From Onishia taeanensis (lineage in GTDB: Bacteria > Pseudomonadota > Gammaproteobacteria > Pseudomonadales > Halomonadaceae), in NCBI RefSeq assembly GCF_900100755.1, contig NZ_FNCI01000012.1, forward strand, positions 44,949 to 108,948: DNA of 64,000 nucleotides. The letters run 5' to 3'. The notes under the pieces were generated by a model that saw only the letters and a program-made list of their open reading frames with translations, had not been told where the DNA came from and ran no database searches. Position 1 is the first letter of the stretch, and every line of letters starts with the position of its first letter. Both the position numbers and the translations under genes were made by a program. Shown piece after piece: positions 55,702-64,000 of this stretch.

Positions 55702-55757
55702 TACGCAGCGAGCAATAGAATAGACAGCAAGATAGCTAGGCAGAGAAATAGCCAGAG

Positions 55758-55790
55758 AGGGCCGGCGACGTCAGACGTTGCCGGCCCTTG
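55758..55790 (+). terminator. Hairpin after mmsB
   Basis: GGGCCGGCGACGT and ACGTTGCCGGCCC form a long stem with little T-tract, between mmsB and the MATE gene. Probably a terminator, but the weak T-run leaves doubt. Confidence 0.6.
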
Positions 55791-55851
55791 CTTACGTTGG
55801 GGCCTTGGCCTGAGTGGGGCACAATGACGTCCCTTTTCGACCGAGGTTGCC

Positions 55852-57225
55852 ATGTCGTCGACACCTTCTCCCGATTCACCCGCCCGGCGGGGCTCGATGC
55901 TCGAGGCGCCCATTGGCCGCACCCTGGTGCGCAAGACGCTGCCGGTGATCGGCGGCATGCTGGCGATGATGACCTTCAACCTGGTGGATGCCTGGTATAT
56001 CGCCAAGCTCGGTACCGTGCCGCTGGCGGCGGTGTCCTTTACCTTTCCGGTGGTCTTCGCGGTAATCAGCCTGGCGATCGGACTCGGCATCGGCACCTCG
56101 GCGGTGGTGGGGCGCTTGCTCGGCCAGGGGCGTCACGACCTCGTGGCGCGACGTGCCACGGATGCGGTGTTTTTGTCGTTGCTCGTCGGGGCGCTGGTGA
56201 CTCTTGCCGGGCTGCCCAGCATCGAGGCGCTATTCTCGCTGTTGGGGGCCGATGCGACCCTGATGCCCTATCTCGACGCTTACATGGGCGTGTGGTACTG
56301 GGGCGCGGCCCTGGTGATCGCACCACGCATCATCAACAGCGTGCTGCGTGCTCACGGCAACACCCTGGCGGCGGGGCTGTCGATGGGGGCTGCGGCGGTT
56401 CTCAATCTGGTGCTCGACCCCTTGCTGATCTTCGGTGTCGGCCCCGTGCCAGCGATGGGGGTGGCCGGGGCGGCACTGGCCACGGTGCTGAGCTGGGGGC
56501 TGATGACCCTGGGGCTGATTTGCCAGCCGCGACTGCGCGGCCTGATCGCCCTGCGAGGGCTTAGTTTAAGTGCGCTTGCAGAGTCCTGGCAGGCACTCGG
56601 GCGCATTGCGCTGCCGGCGGCGGTCACCAGCCTGTTCACCCCGGTGGCCATGGCGCTGGTGACCCGTATCGTTGCTGACCATGGTCACGCGGCGGTGGCG
56701 GCTTTCGGGGTCGGCTCGCGGCTGGATGCGATTGCCCAGATCGTGGTGCTGGCGCTTTCCATGACGCTGTCGCCGCTAGTCAGCCAGAACCTGGGGGCCG
56801 GCCAGCTCGCACGGGTACGCCGTGCCATCGGCGGCTGCCTGGGCTTCGTGCTGGTTTGGCAACTGGCGATCTGGGCCGGGCTGCAGGGCCTAGCGCCCTG
56901 GTTGACCGCGCGCTATGCCGAGGGGCCGGAGGTAGGCCAGGTGCTACGGGCCTTTATCTGGCTGGTGCCGCTGGGGCTTGGCGCCCAGGGCGTGGTGATT
57001 CTCTCGGTGTCGTCGCTCAATGCCCTGCATCGGCCCCGGGATGCTATGGCGCTTTCCGTGGTGCGCCTCTTCGTGTTGTTCGTGCCCTTGGCCTGGCTGG
57101 GTAGCCGGCTGGCGGGGCCGCAGGGCATCTTCACCGGCATGTTGACGGCCAATCTGATCATGGCGGGCATTGCCTGGTGGCGGCTGAGAGCGGTGCTGGC
57201 CCACCAGCGTCAGTCGCAGGGCTGA
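55852..57225 (+). CDS. MATE family efflux transporter
   Basis: 457 residues with 12 predicted membrane helices in two related halves; it begins IGRTLVRKTLPVIGGMLAMM. The NorM-like TFNLVDAWYIAKLGTVPLAA and GLGIGTSAVVGRLLGQG, then AVTSLFTPVAMALVTRIVAD in the second half, fit the family. It likely exports cationic drugs with Na+ or H+; substrates unknown. A single gene between the valine operon and gcdH. Confidence 0.88.
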   Translation: MSSTPSPDSPARRGSMLEAPIGRTLVRKTLPVIGGMLAMMTFNLVDAWYIAKLGTVPLAAVSFTFPVVFAVISLAIGLGIGTSAVVGRLLGQGRHDLVARRATDAVFLSLLVGALVTLAGLPSIEALFSLLGADATLMPYLDAYMGVWYWGAALVIAPRIINSVLRAHGNTLAAGLSMGAAAVLNLVLDPLLIFGVGPVPAMGVAGAALATVLSWGLMTLGLICQPRLRGLIALRGLSLSALAESWQALGRIALPAAVTSLFTPVAMALVTRIVADHGHAAVAAFGVGSRLDAIAQIVVLALSMTLSPLVSQNLGAGQLARVRRAIGGCLGFVLVWQLAIWAGLQGLAPWLTARYAEGPEVGQVLRAFIWLVPLGLGAQGVVILSVSSLNALHRPRDAMALSVVRLFVLFVPLAWLGSRLAGPQGIFTGMLTANLIMAGIAWWRLRAVLAHQRQSQG

Positions 57226-57336
57226 AAGGAGTCTCAGGCCTAGCGCCAGTAAACGGCCGCGACCAAGGTCGGCTTGGCAGAGTGGGGCTTTTGATCTACA
57301 TTATATTTAAATGTCGATATTATTTAGGAGCCCGCC

Positions 57337-58518
57337 ATGAGCCAGATCACGCCGATTACCTGGGATGACCCCTTGCGCCTCATCGACCAGCTCGATGAGG
57401 ACGAGCGCATGGTTCAGCGCACCGCCCACGACTACTGCCAGGACAAGCTGCTACCGCGAGTGCTCGAGGCCAACCGTCATGAGCATTTCGATCGCGAGAT
57501 CATGAACGAGATGGGGGAGCTTGGCTTGCTCGGGGCGACGCTCGACGGCTACGGCGGGTCTGGTCTCAACTATGTGAGCTATGGCCTGATCGCCCGGGAA
57601 GTCGAGCGGGTCGATTCCGGCTATCGCTCGGCGATGAGCGTGCAGTCGAGCCTGGTCATGTACCCGATCCATGCCTTCGGCAGCGAGGCGCAGCGTGAGA
57701 AATACCTGCCCAAGCTGGCCAGCGGCGAGTGGGTCGGCTGCTTCGGTCTTACCGAGCCGGACCATGGCTCCGATCCGGGCGGCATGAGCACCCGGGCGGT
57801 GCGCACCGAAAACGGCTGGCGCCTCAACGGCAGCAAGACCTGGATCACCAATTCGCCAATCGCCGATGTCTTCGTCGTCTGGGCCAAGGACGAAGAGGGC
57901 ATTCTGCGTGGCTTTATCCTCGAGAAGGGCATGCCTGGCCTGACCGCCCCCAAGATTGAGGGTAAGTTCAGCCTGCGGGCCTCGATCACTGGCCAGATCA
58001 TGATGAGCGACGTCGAGGTCGGCGAAGAGGCATGCCTGCCCAACGTTACCGGCCTGAAGGGGCCGTTCTCGTGCCTCAACCGCGCTCGCTATGGCATCGC
58101 CTGGGGCGCCATGGGCGCCGCCGAGGCCTGCTGGCATGCCGGTCGCCAATACACTCTGGATCGCAAGCAGTTCGGTCGTCCGCTAGCCGCCAATCAGCTG
58201 ATCCAGAAGAAGCTCGCCGATATGCAGACTGACATTGCCCTTGGCCTGCAGGCGGCGCTGCGGGTCGGGCGGATGATCGATGGCGGCCAGTTGGTGCCCG
58301 AGGCCATTTCGCTGATCAAGCGCAATAACGCCGGCAAGGCGTTGGATATTGCCCGCGTTGCCCGGGACATGCATGGCGGCAATGGCATCAGCGACGAGTA
58401 TCACGTCATCCGCCACGTGATGAACCTCGAGGCGGTCAATACCTACGAGGGCACCCACGATATTCACGCCTTGATTCTTGGCCGTGCCCAGACCGGTATC
58501 CAGGCGTTTTCCGGCTAA
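57337..58518 (+). CDS. gcdH: Glutaryl-CoA dehydrogenase
   Basis: 393 residues. Oxidatively decarboxylates glutaryl-CoA to crotonyl-CoA in lysine catabolism. [40 protein letters not shown] and [14 protein letters not shown] are typical of GcdH. The catalytic Glu lies in the [20 protein letters not shown] segment. The start at 57337 follows TTTAGGAG. The upstream AT-rich stretch (57297-57330) contains ACATT-N7-AATGT, a possible operator. It forms an operon with the CoA-transferase. Confidence 0.93.
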   Translation: MSQITPITWDDPLRLIDQLDEDERMVQRTAHDYCQDKLLPRVLEANRHEHFDREIMNEMGELGLLGATLDGYGGSGLNYVSYGLIAREVERVDSGYRSAMSVQSSLVMYPIHAFGSEAQREKYLPKLASGEWVGCFGLTEPDHGSDPGGMSTRAVRTENGWRLNGSKTWITNSPIADVFVVWAKDEEGILRGFILEKGMPGLTAPKIEGKFSLRASITGQIMMSDVEVGEEACLPNVTGLKGPFSCLNRARYGIAWGAMGAAEACWHAGRQYTLDRKQFGRPLAANQLIQKKLADMQTDIALGLQAALRVGRMIDGGQLVPEAISLIKRNNAGKALDIARVARDMHGGNGISDEYHVIRHVMNLEAVNTYEGTHDIHALILGRAQTGIQAFSG

Positions 58519-58564
58519 CGACTGACACCAGAAAAGATCAGCCCGAACGAGCAAGGAGCTCAAG

Positions 58565-59770
58565 ATGAGCGGACCCCTGGAAGGCCGCGTGGTGCTGGAT
58601 ATGTCGCGGGTGCTGGCCGGCCCATGGGCCGGGCAGTTGTTGGCCGACCTAGGCGCCCGGGTGATCAAGATCGAGCACCCCAGCCGCGGCGACGATACCC
58701 GCGCCTGGGGGCCACCCTGGCTCGAGGACGTCGCCGGCGACCCGGTCGAAGCGGCCTATTATCTATGCGCCAACCGCGGCAAGCAGTCGTTGGCCGTGGA
58801 CATCTCAAGGCCCGAAGGCCAAGCGCTGATTCGCGCCTTGGCGGCCCGCGCCGATATTCTGATTGAGAACTTCAAGGTCGGCGGACTTGCCCGTTATGGC
58901 CTCGACCATCAGACCCTCAAGGCCGAAAATCCCGGGCTGATCGGCTGTTCGATCACCGGTTTCGGCCAAGACGGCCCCTATGCCGGGCGACCCGGCTACG
59001 ACTTCATGATTCAGGCCATGGGCGGGCTGATGAGCCTCAGCGGCGAGCCGGACGGCATGCCGATGAAGACCGGCGTGGCGATCACCGACGTGATGACCGG
59101 GCTCTATGCCACGGTCGGGGTGCTGGCCGCATTGGACGAGCGCTCTCGCACCGGTCGCGGGCGCTACATCGATGTGGCGCTACTCGACGTGCAACTGGCT
59201 ACCCTGGCCAATCAGGCGCTGAACACGCTGGTCAGCGGTCATGCCCCCGAGCGGCACGGCAACGCCCATCCCAATATCGTGCCCTATCAGGCCTTTGCCT
59301 GCGCCGACGGCTACCTGGTGCTGACGGTGGGCAACGACGGCCAGTTCGCGCGGCTCGCCGCACTGCTGGATTACCCCGAATGGGCAGAAGATCCGGCTTA
59401 CGCCACCAATGCCGCCCGGGTTGCCCATCGCCAGCCACTGGTCGAGAAGATCGCCGAGTGCCTGGCCAAGCGGTCACGAGATGCTTGGCTGGCGGCATTC
59501 GAGGCCCACGGCATTCCAGCGGGGCCGATCCATAGCGTGGCCGAGGCCCTAGAGGATGCTCAGGTGCGTCATCGCGGCCTGGTCAGAACCCTTGAGCGGG
59601 CCGGTCAGGACGTGCCGCAGGTGGCCAACCCGCTGCGCTTCGATGGGGTCTCCTGCACCAGCGATGTAGCACCGCCGGCGCTGGGAGCCGACAGCGACGC
59701 GGTGCTCACCGAGATGGGACTGTCGGCCGACGACATCGCCAAGCTGCGCGACCTGGGCGTAGTGCGTTAA
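58565..59770 (+). CDS. Family III CoA-transferase (CaiB/BaiF)
   Basis: 401 residues. [36 protein letters not shown] and [20 protein letters not shown] (catalytic Asp in the D of GYDF) match the family. The gene is 46 bases after gcdH, and GcdH partners of this type commonly load CoA on glutarate from succinyl-CoA. So it is probably the glutarate CoA-transferase, by context. Confidence 0.88.
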   Translation: MSGPLEGRVVLDMSRVLAGPWAGQLLADLGARVIKIEHPSRGDDTRAWGPPWLEDVAGDPVEAAYYLCANRGKQSLAVDISRPEGQALIRALAARADILIENFKVGGLARYGLDHQTLKAENPGLIGCSITGFGQDGPYAGRPGYDFMIQAMGGLMSLSGEPDGMPMKTGVAITDVMTGLYATVGVLAALDERSRTGRGRYIDVALLDVQLATLANQALNTLVSGHAPERHGNAHPNIVPYQAFACADGYLVLTVGNDGQFARLAALLDYPEWAEDPAYATNAARVAHRQPLVEKIAECLAKRSRDAWLAAFEAHGIPAGPIHSVAEALEDAQVRHRGLVRTLERAGQDVPQVANPLRFDGVSCTSDVAPPALGADSDAVLTEMGLSADDIAKLRDLGVVR

Positions 59771-59836
59771 GTGTCGCGCTGAGCCTGGGGACTTTTTTTA
59801 TGACTGTGCCTTTGTCTATGTCTGCGCTGGGCCGGC

Positions 59837-60670
59837 TTAGCGCGGACTGAAGCGGCGGTGTAGCCCGGCCTCGGCGATCATGCGGGTGGAGATCTCCTCG
59901 ATCGAGAAGCGCGTGGTATCGATGTAGGGGATATGCATCTGGCGATATAGCGCTTCGGCCTGGGCGACTTCCTGCATGCACTGATCCATCGAGCAGTAGC
60001 GGCTGTTGGGTCGGCGCTCGCTGCGAATCGCCGCCAGGCGTGGGGCGGCGATGGTCAGGCCGAACAGCTTGTTACGGTAAGGCGCCAGGGCGCGGGGCAG
60101 CTTGAGGGTGCCGTCCTCGTCGTAGTCGTCTTCCGTCAGCGGATAGTTGGCGGCGCGGATACCGAACTGCAGCGCCAGGTACAGCGAGGTCGGCGTCTTG
60201 CCGCAGCGCGAGACACCGACCAGAATGACGTCCGCCTTGTCGTACTGGTTGAGCCGCGCGCCGTCGTCGTTGTCCAGCGCGAAATGCACCGAGTCGATGC
60301 GGTTCATGTAGACATCGTCCTGGCCGATGGAGTGAGTGCGCCCCACGGTATAGGTGGAGTGGGTGGCAAGCTCTTCTTCCAGTGGCTTCAAGAAGGTCGA
60401 GAAGATGTCTACCTTGAAGCCGGGCGCCGTGGACACGATACGCCGCACGTTCTCGTCGACGATGGTGTCGATGATGATCGGCTGCTCGCCGTCTCGGGCG
60501 GCGGTGGCATGGATGCTGTTCACCAGCGCCTGCGCTTTCTCGGCGTCATCGATGTAGGGCTTGGTGATCATGCGAATCTCGACGCTCTCGAACTGCGCCA
60601 GCAGGCTGCGGCCCAGGGTTTCGGCGGTGATGCCGGTGCCATCGGAGATGAAAAAGGCGGTACGTGGCAT
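59837..60670 (-). CDS. ppsR: PEP synthase regulatory protein (DUF299 kinase/phosphorylase)
   Basis: 277 residues. It inactivates and reactivates PpsA by ADP-dependent threonine phosphorylation and Pi-dependent dephosphorylation. [20 protein letters not shown] is the N-terminal mark; the P-loop-like [20 protein letters not shown] is diagnostic of the family. Divergent from ppsA across 358 bases that hold no gene. Confidence 0.95.
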   Translation of the reverse strand: MPRTAFFISDGTGITAETLGRSLLAQFESVEIRMITKPYIDDAEKAQALVNSIHATAARDGEQPIIIDTIVDENVRRIVSTAPGFKVDIFSTFLKPLEEELATHSTYTVGRTHSIGQDDVYMNRIDSVHFALDNDDGARLNQYDKADVILVGVSRCGKTPTSLYLALQFGIRAANYPLTEDDYDEDGTLKLPRALAPYRNKLFGLTIAAPRLAAIRSERRPNSRYCSMDQCMQEVAQAEALYRQMHIPYIDTTRFSIEEISTRMIAEAGLHRRFSPR

Positions 60671-61028
60671 GGGGGAACCTTTGGTTCTTGTCGTGGCGAC
60701 TGGCCGGTCATGATTAATTAGCGGCGACGATTAGATTAAGTAGTGGCGCTAGAGTCGCTCGATTGTCTCGGTTGATGCCCGCCGCGGCAAGCGCCAAGCG
60801 GCCTGGTGGCAGTCTCGGCCGGCGGATTGCCGGTGACGCTGAGCCGGCGGACTACAAGAATCTGGTCAAAAGCGGCTGTGTTGTAAAAATCCTCCAGTGA
60901 CTTCGCTATTAGACCAATGGCGAACATCCCCGCCGCTTGATAGGGTGCTTAGCATTCAGCAATGGCGGCCGTTGATCGCGAGGCGGCGATCGTTGCCAGT
61001 GAGTGTCACCAGTCGACTAGGGGGTCGC

Positions 61029-63413
<2,385 letters not shown>

Positions 63414-63498
63414 GTCGCCACTCATTGCCGTACGATCCAAACCCCGCCCTTCTAGAGGCTGTGTGATAACCCGTCACCAGCCTCGGGGCGGCGCTCCA

Positions 63499-63531
63499 GA
63501 AGACTGCCTCGGCTTTGCCGGGGCAGTCTTC
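63499..63531 (+). terminator. Probable terminator after ppsA
   Basis: AAGACTGCC pairs with GGCAGTCTT (63500-63508 with 63522-63530), with additional pairing inside, followed by CATTT only. It lies in a 164-base stretch between ppsA and the transposase fragment. Confidence 0.55.
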
Positions 63532-63577
63532 ATTTCAGTGCCAGTTTTGGAAATGGCGACAGAGGACGAGGCCGGAC

Positions 63578-64000
63578 TCAACAGAGCCTGGCCAACGCCC
63601 CCTTCACCCCAAGGATATTGATCACCCGCATCAGGTTATAACAGAGCACACCCAGGCTATATTCACTGGCGGCGGAAGCGAGCCCCCAGCAGGTCAGCCG
63701 CCCCTTGTTGAGCAGGCGCTTCAAGGTAGCGAAGGTGGGCTCGACGGTTGCCATGCGCCGAACCATGCGTTCAGGCGTGGCCTGCCACTGCGCCTGCTCC
63801 AGGGCTTCCTCATGGAAGTGTCGGGTTACCCAGCGTCGGTCCGACGTCGTGCATTGCCCCTGCAAGGGGCACTGACTGCAGCCGGTACGGACATATAAAT
63901 GTCTCTTCTGGTGGGTGTTACGTATCTTGTGGTGGAGTAACTGACCCGCCGGGCAGCGGTAGGCATCGGCATCTGGCAGGTAGGTGAAGTCGCTTTTCTG
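63578..64000 (-). CDS. IS1182-like transposase, C-terminal part
   Basis: The frame is open from the window edge to a stop at 63578, 140 residues visible. It reads LPDADAYRCPAGQLLHHKIR and RTGCSQCPLQGQCTTSDRRW (Cys pattern), then MATVEPTFATLKRLLNKGR and SEYSLGVLCYNLMRVI. That is the zinc-ribbon and C-terminal end of IS1182-family DDE transposases, including the catalytic Glu region (VEPTFATLK). The N-terminal part and the far inverted repeat are outside the window. Confidence 0.85.
   Translation of the reverse strand, partial: QKSDFTYLPDADAYRCPAGQLLHHKIRNTHQKRHLYVRTGCSQCPLQGQCTTSDRRWVTRHFHEEALEQAQWQATPERMVRRMATVEPTFATLKRLLNKGRLTCWGLASAASEYSLGVLCYNLMRVINILGVKGALARLC

Overview
The window is a high-GC bacterial chromosome segment, most likely from a Halomonas-like gammaproteobacterium (Halomonadaceae). 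This is inferred from gene content and order: purM-purN diverging from a PerM-type permease and hda, a phasin, a glpK/glpR/glpD block, and psrA next to lexA followed by nagZ, hpt and an MTIP-type phosphorylase, an order close to that known from Pseudomonas. No 16S or phylogenetic marker was available to settle the genus.

Layout. 1-9130: end of lipA, purMN (minus strand), permease + hda, a YchJ-like SEC-C protein, an unknown helical protein, a phasin, a membrane diguanylate cyclase with an I-site, and fumC. 9185-13560: glycerol catabolism (glpD, glpR, glpK) with GlpR-like operators and no glpF. 13686-13863: two identical tRNA-Val(GAC) genes behind a good sigma70 promoter. 13950-17430: free-methionine-R-sulfoxide reductase and the metNIQ methionine importer, the latter preceded by a promoter, a SAM-II-type riboswitch and a leader terminator. 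17773-23918: ribE, then a salvage run (purine permease, apt, gpt, ung, upp, uracil permease). 23967-29709: a cupin-XRE regulator and the Mo-cofactor operon mobA-mobB-moeA-moaC::moaD-moaE-moaA, in which MoaC and MoaD are fused. 29876-33880: a small H-NS-like protein with an AT-hook tail, a ribonuclease J-like enzyme, purU, and a Mn exporter-type gene behind a yybP-ykoY-like leader. 33877-41614: dinB, lexA, psrA, a YkuD protein, nagZ, hpt, MTIP, phzF and a LysR regulator.

41700-49600 is the accessory region. It is AT-richer, almost every gene lies on the minus strand, and short single-gene units are separated by integron attC-like sites (best at 45698-45776 and 48233-48292, weaker at 44755-44829). 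No integrase gene is present, so it looks like a CALIN (cluster of attC sites lacking an integrase). An IS3-family element sits between two attC half-sites. The cargo is a HIT protein, an Asp/Glu racemase homologue, a tautomerase homologue, a frameshifted DUF4336 gene, a GFA zinc protein, a deoxyribosyltransferase/TIR-like predicted effector and several unknown proteins. At its right edge lie a perfect 25-bp inverted repeat and a 65-bp tandem repeat.

49714-60670: acyl-CoA metabolism: a fatty-acyl-CoA ligase, a LiuR-type MerR regulator with two matching operators, a valine-degradation operon (acyl-CoA dehydrogenase, 3-hydroxyisobutyryl-CoA hydrolase, mmsB), a MATE exporter, glutaryl-CoA dehydrogenase with a family III CoA-transferase, and ppsR. 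61029-64000: ppsA and the C-terminal part of an IS1182-like transposase that runs off the window.
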